NCBI GenBank assembly: GCA_030691505.1
Contig: JAUYEG010000175.1
Coordinates: 1 to 49,544 of the forward strand
DNA length: 49,544 nucleotides
Source: Bacillota bacterium
GTDB lineage: Bacteria; Bacillota; Sulfobacillia; JAUYEG01
Direction of reading: 5' to 3'
Positions 8,993 through 17,249 of this stretch are shown here, one piece after another. Numbering within the stretch: position 1 is the first letter of the stretch; every line of letters starts with the position of its first letter. Under the pieces are notes generated by a model, which had not been told where the DNA came from, did not search any database, and worked only from the letters and a program-made list of their open reading frames with translations. Both the position numbers and the translations under genes were made by a program.

Positions 8993-9890
8993 TGTCGACG
9001 CCGGCCTCCCGAAGCACCTTTGCCAGGTCCGCGCGCTCACGCGCGCCGAGCGGCAGCAGCGGCCGCCGAGGCGGGCCGCCGTGCTTGCCCATCAGGTCCA
9101 GAGCGGCCTTGAGGCCCGGAATCCCCCAGCGGGAGGTAACAGCCTTGTTGGGGGCGAGGATCCGCTGCTGCAGGGCCCGCGCCGCGACTGTCTTGCCGGC
9201 GGTGGTGAGGTCCATCAGCTCGGCGCACTCGTCAGGCATGATGTTGGCCACCGCCAGGGTGCCGCCGACGCCGCCCATCACCAGTGTTGTCATCAGGAAG
9301 CTGCCGGAGCCGGCGAAGACCGAGAAGCCCTCGCCCGTTCCGCCGATGATCTCGGAGATCTGCACGATGTTGCCCGAACTGTCCTTGATCCCGGTGATGT
9401 TGGGGTGTGATGCCAGATCAATCACCAGGGCGGGCTCCATGTTGAGCCCGGTGTTGCGCGGCATGTTGTAGAGCATCACGGGCACGGGGCAGGCTTCCGC
9501 CACGTCCCAGAAGTACCGGCGCAGCGTGGCCGGGGTCATGTCGCCCTTGTAGTAGTAGGGTGTCAGCACGAGGCACGCGTCCGCGCCCAGTTTAGCGGCC
9601 TGCCTCGAAAGAGCGATGGTATCGCGCGTCGTCTCGCAGCCCGTGCCGGCGATGACCATCTTGTCTGCCGGCAGCCCGGCGCGCACGGCCTCGATCAGCC
9701 GCGCCTTTTCCTCAGGCGAAAGGAAGACGAACTCCCCGTTGGACCCCAGGACCACGACGCCGCGCAGCCGGGTCGCGCCCCACCAGGCGAGGTTCTCGGC
9801 CAGACGATCGTAGGCGATCTCCTCGTCGGGGCCAAACGGCGTGGGGATGGGGGCAAAGATCCCCGTTACAGCCCGCGCGCCGCTCATCAC
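8976..9890 (-). CDS. DapA-superfamily aldolase, 4-hydroxy-2-oxoglutarate aldolase-like
   Basis: Class I aldolase TIM barrel of 304 residues with Schiff-base lysine K169 (GIKDSSGN) and Y141. Simple naming would call it dihydrodipicolinate synthase. However, the usual GTTGE is GSNGE (S50, N51), and the Arg that binds aspartate semialdehyde in DapA is Asn (N146 in PRNTG). Both changes are those of mitochondrial HOGA1, and the stretch AGTGCET is also HOGA-like. I therefore read it as an aldolase giving pyruvate plus glyoxylate. It overlaps the glyoxylate aminotransferase gene by GTGA, which supports that reading. A DapA role is not excluded. Start GTG 9890 or ATG 9887. Confidence 0.75.
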   Translation of the reverse strand: MMSGARAVTGIFAPIPTPFGPDEEIAYDRLAENLAWWGATRLRGVVVLGSNGEFVFLSPEEKARLIEAVRAGLPADKMVIAGTGCETTRDTIALSRQAAKLGADACLVLTPYYYKGDMTPATLRRYFWDVAEACPVPVMLYNMPRNTGLNMEPALVIDLASHPNITGIKDSSGNIVQISEIIGGTGEGFSVFAGSGSFLMTTLVMGGVGGTLAVANIMPDECAELMDLTTAGKTVAARALQQRILAPNKAVTSRWGIPGLKAALDLMGKHGGPPRRPLLPLGARERADLAKVLREAGVDIARPA

Positions 9891-11080
9891 GAGCCCGCCT
9901 TAGCTGCGGCGTCGTACATCGCGCCGGCCGCGGCGACACCCGCGCCGGCCTCCGCGCGGTGGCCAAACCGCAACAGCAATTGCTCCAGGGCCGTCAGCAC
10001 GAGCAGGACGTGGCGCCGCTGGGAGCCGTACCCCATCAGGCCGATGCGCCAGATCTTGCCCTTGGCGTCGCCGAGGCCGCCGCCGATCTCTATGCCAAAT
10101 TCATTGAGCATCGCGGTGCGCACCTTGGCGTCCTCGACGCCATCCGGGATCAGTACCGGGGTGAGCGGCGGGAGCATGACGTCGTCTTCCGAGTAGAGGC
10201 CGAGTCCGAGGCCGCGCAGGCCCGCCCGCAGCGCGCGGGCGTTGAGCAGGTGGCGCGCCCAGCGGTTCTCCAGCCCCTCATCAAGGGCCATCCGGAGGGC
10301 TTCCCGGATCGGGTAGATCAGGTTGACCGGGGCCGTGTGGTGGTACGCGCGTGGATTGCCGGTCCAGTATTTCTCAATCAGGGTGAGGTCGAGATACCAG
10401 CTGGCGACGGGTGTGCGGCGGGCCGCCAGCTTTGCGCGGGCCCGCGGACCGAGCGTGAGCGGCGCAAGGCCCGGGAGGGCGCCGACGCACTTCTGGCTGC
10501 CGGAGTAGCAGGCATCAATGCCCCACTTGTCGATCTCCAGCGGGCACCCGCCGAGCGAGGTGACCGCGTCCACGAGCAGCAGGCAGTCATACTCGCGCGC
10601 CATGCGGGTGATCTCCGCCATGGGCTGGAGCACGCCGGTCGAGGTTTCGGCATGAACACAGGCCAGGATCGCCGGCCTGACCTCGCGCACGACCTTGACG
10701 AGGTCGGACGGGTCCACGGCCTGTCCCCAGGGGTAACGGACCACGGTGACCTCGCCGCCGGCGCGTTCGGCGATTGTGGCGATACGTTCACCAAAGAAAC
10801 CGTTGACCGCCACCACTACCTTGTCGCCCGGCTCAACGGTGTTGTACACCGCGGCCTCCATGCCGGCCATACCCGTTCCCGGAACGACCAGGGTCAGTTC
10901 GTTGCTGGTCCGGAATACCGCCCGCAGCAGCTCCATCGTCTCGTCCATGATCGTCACGAACTCGGGATCAAGATACCCGAGGACGTTGAGCGACGCTGCG
11001 CGCAGGATCGCCGGTTCGACGCTGGCGGGTCCGGGGCCCAGCAGCAGCTTGTCGGAGGGCTGTAGCGCCTGATAGGTCAA
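9887..11080 (-). CDS. Serine/alanine-glyoxylate aminotransferase (class V, PLP)
   Basis: Fold-type I, class V aminotransferase of 397 residues. PLP lysine lies in SGSQKCVGA; GTGMAGMEA binds cofactor phosphate; LLVDAVTSLGG carries the ring-binding Asp; LLLGPGP is the N-terminal family mark. It transfers an amino group from Ala or Ser to glyoxylate, or works as the small subunit of related hydrogenase-linked enzymes. The C-terminal 25 residues are Ala/Gly-rich beyond the usual end. Start is TTG at 11080 with AAAGGAG 8 bases upstream. First gene of the four-gene minus-strand operon with the HOGA-like aldolase, hpt and dat. Confidence 0.85.
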   Translation of the reverse strand: MTYQALQPSDKLLLGPGPASVEPAILRAASLNVLGYLDPEFVTIMDETMELLRAVFRTSNELTLVVPGTGMAGMEAAVYNTVEPGDKVVVAVNGFFGERIATIAERAGGEVTVVRYPWGQAVDPSDLVKVVREVRPAILACVHAETSTGVLQPMAEITRMAREYDCLLLVDAVTSLGGCPLEIDKWGIDACYSGSQKCVGALPGLAPLTLGPRARAKLAARRTPVASWYLDLTLIEKYWTGNPRAYHHTAPVNLIYPIREALRMALDEGLENRWARHLLNARALRAGLRGLGLGLYSEDDVMLPPLTPVLIPDGVEDAKVRTAMLNEFGIEIGGGLGDAKGKIWRIGLMGYGSQRRHVLLVLTALEQLLLRFGHRAEAGAGVAAAGAMYDAAAKAGS

Positions 11081-11302
11081 TTCACTCGCTCCTTTGCGGA
11101 AATCCGGCCTCCCGGGGGCAAACGCCCGGAAGCGGGGGCTTGATTCCAGTCATCCCTATCTTACTACCGGAGGGCACGGTTTCCCTTCGCGTTTTCACCT
11201 GCGCAGGGGCAGCCAGCAGGAGACGGCGAAAAGAGAGTAACCCGGCGCAAGGGCCATACCGCGGCTTCTTGCGGGAGTGCAGGGGGGAGGGGGGCGCTGG
11301 CT

Positions 11303-13201
11303 CTGGAAACGATACTGGCGACCGACGTGGGCAGCACGACAACCAAGGCGATCCTGCTCGAGCGCCAGTCCTCCGGCTGGCGGTTGGCCGGCCGCGAGGA
11401 GGCGCCCACGACGGTCGAGTCACCTTACGAGGACGTGACCATCGGCATTGCCCAGGCCGTTGCGCGGCTTGAAACAGTCACCGGCAGAAAGCTGCTCGAC
11501 CAGGGCGAGGTCGTCGCCCCGCGGCGTGGCCCGGTCGGCGCCGACCTGTACATCAGCACCAGCAGCGCCGGCGGCGGACTGCAGATGGTCAGCGCCGGAC
11601 TCGTCTCCCGCTACAGTGCAGGGAGCGCCGAAAGGGCCGCGCTAGGCGCGGGGGCGATCGTCAGCAGGTCGCTGTCCATCCTCGACGCCAGGCTGTCGGC
11701 TGACTCTATCGACCTCCTGAGAAGGTTGCGTCCCGACATCGTCCTGCTGTGCGGCGGCACGGACCAGGGCAACGTGTCAAGCGTGGTCTCATTGGCGGAG
11801 TACCTGGCTGTCGCCGGCCCCGCGCCGCGGCACGGCGGCGGGCGCCTCCCGGTTGTCTATGCCGGCAACTCCGGGGCGCGCGACGAGGTCGAGCGCCTCT
11901 TGGGCGAGCGTTTCGACCTGACCATGGTCGACAACGTCCGCCCGTCGGTCGACGACGAGGTTCTGGAGCCCGCTCGGCGCGAGGTGCACAGGGTTTTTCT
12001 CGAGCACGTGATGTCCCGCGCGCCGGGATACGACCGTCTGCTGCGCTGGTCGGCGCGACGGCTTGAGCCGACCCCGCGCGCAGTCGGCGTGATGATGGAG
12101 ATGTTCGCGCGGGATCACGGCGCGGAGGTGCTGGGGATCGACATCGGCGGCGCCACGACCGACGTCTTCACTGTTCTTCAGGGCCGGTTTACCCGCAGCG
12201 TCAGCGCCAATCTCGGCCTATCTTACAGCGCCGGCAACGTCTTGCAGCGGGCCGGTCTCGACGCCCTGCTGCGCTGGCTGCCATACGCGGCCGATGCCGA
12301 CGCGATACTTGACTCAATTCACAACAAGATGGTCCGGCCGACGACCCTGCCGGAAACGACAGAAGAGCTCATGCTTGAGCACGCGCTGGCCCGCGAGGCG
12401 ATTCGTCTCGCCCTCGCCAGGCACTGGATCGTAGCCCAGATCCCGGACTCCACGCGGAGCGGAGAGACATCAGATCCGGACTGGATGGGCCGGAGGACGG
12501 CCAGGGCTCTCCAGCCGACGACGGTTATTGGCAGCGGCGGCCCGCTGTGCCACGCCCCGCGGCGGGTCCAGGCGGCGTTGATCATGGCGGACTCGGTGGA
12601 GTTGGCGGGTGCGCTCGACCTGTTCGTGGACAGCGTGTTCATGCTGCCGCACCTCGGCGTGCTCGCGGCAAGCCATCCTGATGTGGCCAGGGAGGTTTTC
12701 GAGCGCGACTGCCTCGTGCGCCTGGGGACGCTCTTTGGCGCGCGTCTTCCGCGCTGGGTTCGCGAGGGGCAGGTCGTCGGGAGAGCGGTCGTCCGCGTTG
12801 AGGGCGCGGGAGGTGCAGGAGGCGCGGGAGACCGGGACGGCGCGCCCCCGCTTACCGATCTGGTGCTGCGCGCGGGCGAGATGGTCCTGGTTCCCTTGCG
12901 CGGAGAGCAGTCGGCCCGCGTGGAGATATTCCCGCGGCTGGGCACCGATTTCGGGCGGGGGCCGGGCAAGCTCCAGACCAAAGTCGCCAAGGGCGGGGAG
13001 GCCGGTTTGATCTTTGACCTGCGCGGCAGGCCGATCCGCACTTCCGGAGGTTCCGAGGCTCAGGTCCGGCGTCTCCGCTCGTGGCTTGATGCCGTAGCTG
13101 CCTATCCTGGCTTTGGCCGTGCGCAGCACGGGGACATGGACGGCTCTGCGCGGGGGCCCCTCTCCGCGGGGGCGGCGGGAGGTGGCTCCGGTGGAGCCTA
13201 G
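11303..13201 (+). CDS. glmL: GlmL/MutL-like ASKHA ATPase
   Basis: Actin-like ATPase of the family associated with glutamate mutase (GlmL/MutL). Phosphate motif 1 is ATDVGSTTTKA at the extreme N-terminus and phosphate motif 2 is GIDIGGATTDVFT. A GTG at 11327 would cut off the essential Asp of motif 1, and no ATG, GTG or TTG lies in frame upstream, so I place the start at CTG 11303 (LETILATDVG) behind GGGGGAGGGGGG; CTG 11297 is the alternative. The known role is assembly or repair of a B12 mutase, but no glmS or glmE gene lies nearby. Gly/Ala repeats near residue 500 and at the C-terminus are low complexity. Overlaps the next gene by 11 bases. Confidence 0.8.
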   Translation: METILATDVGSTTTKAILLERQSSGWRLAGREEAPTTVESPYEDVTIGIAQAVARLETVTGRKLLDQGEVVAPRRGPVGADLYISTSSAGGGLQMVSAGLVSRYSAGSAERAALGAGAIVSRSLSILDARLSADSIDLLRRLRPDIVLLCGGTDQGNVSSVVSLAEYLAVAGPAPRHGGGRLPVVYAGNSGARDEVERLLGERFDLTMVDNVRPSVDDEVLEPARREVHRVFLEHVMSRAPGYDRLLRWSARRLEPTPRAVGVMMEMFARDHGAEVLGIDIGGATTDVFTVLQGRFTRSVSANLGLSYSAGNVLQRAGLDALLRWLPYAADADAILDSIHNKMVRPTTLPETTEELMLEHALAREAIRLALARHWIVAQIPDSTRSGETSDPDWMGRRTARALQPTTVIGSGGPLCHAPRRVQAALIMADSVELAGALDLFVDSVFMLPHLGVLAASHPDVAREVFERDCLVRLGTLFGARLPRWVREGQVVGRAVVRVEGAGGAGGAGDRDGAPPLTDLVLRAGEMVLVPLRGEQSARVEIFPRLGTDFGRGPGKLQTKVAKGGEAGLIFDLRGRPIRTSGGSEAQVRRLRSWLDAVAAYPGFGRAQHGDMDGSARGPLSAGAAGGGSGGA

Positions 13202-14756
13202 GTCCGTCGGGCGGGCGGCGTTTGCCGGTGTGCAGTCGGGGGCCCCGGCCGTGGGTGCCCAGCGGGTGCTGCTGCGGGGCAGGCTCGAGGCGGTGCGGCG
13301 CCTGCCGCTGCCCGGCGAGGTATTGGTCGCGGAGGGGCAGACCGTCGATCCCGATACGGTCATCGCCGAGGCTCCCAACGCGCCCGCGCGGCTGCATGTC
13401 ATTGAGCTCACTCAAGCGCTTGGGCGGCAGCTCGATCCCGACGAGGTGCGTTCGGCGCTGGCCAGGGGCCCGGGCGACTTCGTGCGGCGCGGCGAAGTCC
13501 TGGCCCGCGCCCGGGTTGGCTGGATGGACCGCGACTCCCTGGAGGCGCTTTCTCCTGTCGACGGCGTGGTGGAGTTTGTGTCACTTGGGCGGGCCCAGAT
13601 CGTCGTCCGCAGTCAGGCCGAGCAAACCGAGGAACGCGTGTTGCTGCCGGTCGCCTCGCATCTTGGCGTGGAGCCCGCCGAAATGCTGGGCTACGCCGTC
13701 TGCCGGCCCGGCCAGACCGTCGAGGTCGGTGACCTCTTGGCCCGCGTGCCGGGACTCAGCCTGTTGGCCAACGAGTACCGCAGCCCTGTTGCCGGCGTGG
13801 TTGAATCCGTTTCCGCGCTGACCGGGACAATCGCCGTGCTCCAGGACCGTCGCCCGGTGCAGCTGCGGGCTTTCCTATCCGGCCGCGTCGAGCGGATCAT
13901 CCCCGGGTACGGGGCCGTCGTCGCTGCCAGGGGTCACCGGGTGCTTGGCGTGTTGGGCCTGGGGGGCAAGTCCTGGGGCCGCCTGATGGCGATCGGTCTT
14001 GGTCCGGGGGATGCGGTCCGTGCCGGCATGGGTTCAGGCGCGGCCGGGAAGCAGGGGCCCGGCTCGCTTTTGCCGCACCAGGTCAGTTCGGAGCACGCCG
14101 GATGCGTCCTGATCGCTCCCGGCGAGGTCGGGGCGGAGGCGCTGCGCGCCTGCCGAGAACACGCTGTCCGGGGCGTGATTGCGGGCTCGGCGCGCGCTCG
14201 CGCCCTCGGTTCGTTCCTGGGCCGGCCGCTGGCGGCCGAAGTAGTCACCGGTCCCGGCGCCCTGGCCCTGCGTGACCAGCCCGGTCAGGGACGGGGGCTC
14301 GCCGACGAGCCGGGCCTGACTGTGATCTTGACCGAGGGTTTCGGACGGCTGGCGATGGACGACGAGGTTCTGGCGGTGCTGCTCGCGCATGTCGGGCGTG
14401 TCGTGTCCCTTGACGGCCTCACGCAGATCAGGGCTGGTGTCGTCCGTCCCATGGTGCTGCTGCCGGAGGAAGGCGCGGACACTCCGCCGGGCGAACCTGG
14501 GGGCATTGCATCCGGCGAACGCGGGAACCTTCCATCCGGCGAACCCGTAAGGGCAATTCAAGTCCTCGGCGCCGGGTCGCGCGTCCGGATCGTCCGCCAT
14601 CCCTACTTCGGGTTGCGCGGAACCGTCATCAGGCCCCCGGGCGGGCTCGTCCGGCTGGAAACCGAGGTAGAAGCCAGGGTGCTTGAGATACGCCTCGACG
14701 ACGGCCGGATGGTGAAGGTCGCCGAAGCCAACGTGGAACTCCAGGAGGCATTCTGA
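13191..14756 (+). CDS. Unrecognised partner of GlmL: sandwich-hybrid repeats plus KOW-like C-terminus
   Basis: A protein of 521 residues that I cannot name. The N-terminal half contains repeated hammerhead-like turns (SPVDGVVEFVS, SPVAGVVESVS) and PGEVLVAEGQTV, as in biotinyl/lipoyl-type barrel-sandwich hybrids, but without a biotinyl or lipoyl lysine motif. The middle part has alpha/beta segments (GCVLIAPGEVG, LTVILTEGFG). The last 60 residues look like a KOW/SH3 barrel (GSRVRIVRHPYFGLRGTVI). A Gly/Pro/Ser-rich insertion near residues 435-455 is encoded by repeated CATCCGGCGAAC. GTG at 13191 has GGGAGGTGG 8 bases upstream. The tight overlap with glmL suggests the two act together. Confidence 0.75.
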   Translation: MEPRSVGRAAFAGVQSGAPAVGAQRVLLRGRLEAVRRLPLPGEVLVAEGQTVDPDTVIAEAPNAPARLHVIELTQALGRQLDPDEVRSALARGPGDFVRRGEVLARARVGWMDRDSLEALSPVDGVVEFVSLGRAQIVVRSQAEQTEERVLLPVASHLGVEPAEMLGYAVCRPGQTVEVGDLLARVPGLSLLANEYRSPVAGVVESVSALTGTIAVLQDRRPVQLRAFLSGRVERIIPGYGAVVAARGHRVLGVLGLGGKSWGRLMAIGLGPGDAVRAGMGSGAAGKQGPGSLLPHQVSSEHAGCVLIAPGEVGAEALRACREHAVRGVIAGSARARALGSFLGRPLAAEVVTGPGALALRDQPGQGRGLADEPGLTVILTEGFGRLAMDDEVLAVLLAHVGRVVSLDGLTQIRAGVVRPMVLLPEEGADTPPGEPGGIASGERGNLPSGEPVRAIQVLGAGSRVRIVRHPYFGLRGTVIRPPGGLVRLETEVEARVLEIRLDDGRMVKVAEANVELQEAF

Positions 14757-14757
14757 T

Positions 14758-16014
14758 TTGCCGCGCACACCCTCAAGCTCCGGGGCACCCGAGTACTGGC
14801 GCCGGCTCGTCGGCCTGTTTTTCGTGGGCTGGGTCCTGATCTACGCCAACCGTACGGTGCTGTCGCCGCTCCTTCCGGTGATTCAAGAACAGTGGGGGCT
14901 GAGCAAAGCGCAGCTTGGGCTGCTCAACTCGGCGTTCTTTCTTATGTACACGCTGATGCAGGTCCCGACCGGGGTCCTGGCCGACCGTTTTGGCCGCCGG
15001 CGTCTGCTCCTTCCTGGCTACCTGGTCCACGGTCTGGGTGCGGCGGTCAGCGGTATCGCCGGCGGGCACGGCGCTTTCCTGGCGGCGCGGGCCGCCACGG
15101 GACTGGGGCAGAGCACGTACTACGCGACGCAATACGCGCTGGCGTCGGAGGTCATCCCCGGCCCCTTCCGGGCTCTCGGCATGGCCATCATCAACAGCGG
15201 CATGGCCTTCGGCATCGCCCTCGGAATGTCCATCGCCAGCGCAAGCCTGCTCGTGGGCGGCGGCGCGTGGCGGTGGGCGTTCGTTGTGCTCGGCGGGCTG
15301 ACCATCGTGCTCTGGGCGGTCATGGTCCGGCTGATCAGGCCGGAAGCCGGTGGGGTGGGCCCGGCCCCTCGGCCCGACCCACGGGCCGCATCCGGTATCC
15401 AGCCCTCGGCCCGCGCCGGCCCGAACGGAAACGTGCTGTTGGCCTACGTGGTCGCTTTCGCCACGATGTACGGTTTCTTCGTGATCCTGACCTGGCTGCC
15501 CTACTACCTGCAGACCCAGCGGGGACTGGCCGGAGCGCAGGCCGGTGTCGTTTCGGCCGCCGTTGCTTTCACGGCTGTACCCGCCGGGGTTTTCGCCGGG
15601 GGGCTCTCGGACCGTCTCGGCCGCCGCCGGCCCGTGCTGATCGCGCTGATCCCGCTCAGCGCCCTGGCACTCGTGATGATCGTCGTTTCGCCAGGGATGC
15701 CGGGCGTGTACATGGCGATCGCGCTCTACGGGCTGACAGGCAAGCTCGTGCTTGACCCGCTGGTTGTCGCGCTCGTCGCCGACGCGACTCCCGCGGCCAG
15801 CTATGGAACGGCATTTGGCCTACTCAACTTCTCGGGCACCATCTCGACCGTCCTTGCCCCGGCCGTGACGGGGTACATCGCCGATGTCAGCGGCACATTC
15901 GTTTCCGCTTTTCTGCTGGCGGCCGCGCTGCAGGTGATCGCAACGGGATGCCTGCTGGCAATGCGCGCGGAGCCTGCGCGCGGGCCGGGTCGGGCAGGAA
16001 AGCAGGCCGCATAG
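14758..16014 (+). CDS. Major facilitator superfamily transporter
   Basis: Twelve-helix MFS permease of 418 residues. Motif A is clear between helices 2 and 3 (LADRFGRRR) and repeated in the second half (LSDRLGRRR); YANRTVLSPLLPVIQ is the usual first-helix signature of organic-anion and sugar-acid transporters, so an anionic substrate is possible but not proven. TTG at 14758 lies one base after the preceding stop, with AGGAGG about 10 bases upstream, so the gene belongs to the glmL operon. Confidence 0.85.
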   Translation: MPRTPSSSGAPEYWRRLVGLFFVGWVLIYANRTVLSPLLPVIQEQWGLSKAQLGLLNSAFFLMYTLMQVPTGVLADRFGRRRLLLPGYLVHGLGAAVSGIAGGHGAFLAARAATGLGQSTYYATQYALASEVIPGPFRALGMAIINSGMAFGIALGMSIASASLLVGGGAWRWAFVVLGGLTIVLWAVMVRLIRPEAGGVGPAPRPDPRAASGIQPSARAGPNGNVLLAYVVAFATMYGFFVILTWLPYYLQTQRGLAGAQAGVVSAAVAFTAVPAGVFAGGLSDRLGRRRPVLIALIPLSALALVMIVVSPGMPGVYMAIALYGLTGKLVLDPLVVALVADATPAASYGTAFGLLNFSGTISTVLAPAVTGYIADVSGTFVSAFLLAAALQVIATGCLLAMRAEPARGPGRAGKQAA

Positions 16015-16098
16015 GATGAATCAACGGTCGGCTGCAAAGCTCTGAACACGGTCGCCCGCGCCCGGCCGGTGCGGCGCGTCAAGCTCAAGGAGGTCCCC

Positions 16099-16620
16099 AT
16101 GGTACTCTGGCAAATCTTCGTCGCTTTCGCCCGCACAGGCATTCTCGGGTACGGCGGCGGACCTTCCTCGATCCCGCTGGTACAGATCGAAGTGGTCAAC
16201 AACTTCAAATGGCTGACCCTTGAGGAGTTTTCGGACATCCTCGCCATAGGCAACGCCCTGCCCGGACCGATCGCGACCAAAATGGCCGGATACGTCGGCT
16301 ACAAGGTGGCGGGGCTGCCGGGGGCCTTCATGGCCCTGCTCGGGACGATCGGCCCCTCGCTTTTGGCAATGCTGCTTCTGTACCAGGCCCTGCTGTCTTT
16401 CAAGAACCTCCCGTACGTGCAGGGGATGATCCGCGGCATCCGGCCGGTCGTGATTGTGCTGCTCGGGATCCTGATCCTCGACCTGTGGCCCGCGGCCATG
16501 AAGGGCTGGCAGACTGCTGCCATCGGTATCGTGGCCTTTGTGGCCATCCGCCTCCTCCATGTGCACCCCGCGCTGACGGTTGTCGGCGCGCTGCTTCTCG
16601 GCGCGTTCTGGCTGGCGTAG
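16099..16620 (+). CDS. Short-chain CHR (chromate-type) transporter, single copy
   Basis: A 173-residue membrane protein with the CHR family signature: FARTGILGYGGGPSSIPL near the start and GNALPGPIATKMAGYVGY after the first helices; about five to six membrane segments. Long-chain ChrA has two such halves; short-chain forms normally occur as adjacent pairs. Here no second half is present on either side. ATG at 16099 follows AAGGAGG with a 5-base spacer. Chromate export is the named function of the family, but the substrate here is open. It lies 84 bases after the MFS gene. Confidence 0.85.
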   Translation: MVLWQIFVAFARTGILGYGGGPSSIPLVQIEVVNNFKWLTLEEFSDILAIGNALPGPIATKMAGYVGYKVAGLPGAFMALLGTIGPSLLAMLLLYQALLSFKNLPYVQGMIRGIRPVVIVLLGILILDLWPAAMKGWQTAAIGIVAFVAIRLLHVHPALTVVGALLLGAFWLA

Positions 16621-16802
16621 GAGCCGGTCCCAGGCGTGAACGCGGTGAGCTTGCCCAGGAAGTTGTCGAACAAGCTGACCTCAGCACTCATTCCTCCAGA
16701 CTGACCCGCCCCGCGGCATAGACGCCGGACGTGCGTGGATTACCCTCCCTGCCTGGTCCGCATACCCTGAGCGATGAAACCCAGCTAAAGGAGGGATCCC
16801 GG

Positions 16803-16889
16803 ATGTCACACCGGAAGTGCGACCAGACCACCCTGTTGTTGCTGCTCGCCCTGCTGGCCTGGTTCTGTTTCAGGCGCCCCACGTGCTAG
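16803..16889 (+). CDS. Micro-ORF 1, 28-residue single-helix membrane peptide
   Basis: ATG at 16803 is preceded by AAAGGAGGG with a 7-base spacer, one of the best ribosome binding sites in the window. The product is a charged head (MSHRKCDQTT), a Leu/Ala-rich hydrophobic stretch of about 13 residues ending WFCF, and a basic Cys-containing tail (RRPTC). It lies in a 629-base gap after the CHR gene, with a second micro-ORF 80 bases downstream. I do not recognise a family; size and build resemble small spore or envelope peptides of Firmicutes. The codon count is too small for a coding-bias test. Confidence 0.5.
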   Translation: MSHRKCDQTTLLLLLALLAWFCFRRPTC

Positions 16890-16969
16890 GGGCTGGCCAG
16901 CGAGGTGTCCGGCATTCGCCGGCCGCCTTCCCGTAGCACTGACTGCGGCGGTTGGGAGGTGGTGTTGTC

Positions 16970-17107
16970 GTGCTAATGCTAACGAGCATAGCAAGAAAAA
17001 GCCAGACGCAATCGGCCCTTTTGCCGATGCTGCTCATGCTGCTGATCAATCAGCAGGCTGGTCTGCAATCGAGGATTACTGTTCAGGCCACGCCCAAGAA
17101 ATCCTAG
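16970..17107 (+). CDS. Micro-ORF 2, 45-residue hydrophobic-core peptide
   Basis: GTG at 16970 has GGGAGGTGG about 10 bases upstream; an in-frame ATG follows at 16976. The peptide has a basic N-terminal part (ARKSQTQS), a hydrophobic core (ALLPMLLMLLI), then a polar tail with NQQAGLQSR and a final PKKS. Its base composition is AT-richer than nearby genes. A strong hairpin begins 22 bases after the stop, which fits the end of a short transcript carrying both micro-ORFs. No family recognised. Confidence 0.45.
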   Translation: MLMLTSIARKSQTQSALLPMLLMLLINQQAGLQSRITVQATPKKS

Positions 17108-17129
17108 CAGGTACGTCTCTTCCCGCCAC

Positions 17130-17166
17130 CCTCGGCCGCGGGCGGTTCTGACGCCCGGGGCCGAGG
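17130..17166 (+). terminator. Strong hairpin after the micro-ORFs
   Basis: Fifteen-base arms (17130-17144 and 17152-17166) pair with a single mismatch around a 7-base loop GTTCTGA. Only a weak pyrimidine run (TTCTGCC) follows. It probably ends the micro-ORF transcript and, being almost symmetrical, may also act on the minus-strand gene that ends at 17250. Confidence 0.55.
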
Positions 17167-17249
17167 TTCTGCCTTGCTCGCGGGGGCTGTCACCTAATCA
17201 GCCAAACCGTGGGGCAACCTCCGCGGCCGCCGGTCCAAGGCGCGCGCAG

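Noticed and set aside
8976-9890. Naming the aldolase dapA
   Set aside because: The substrate Arg and the Thr-Thr pair are replaced by the residues of 4-hydroxy-2-oxoglutarate aldolase.
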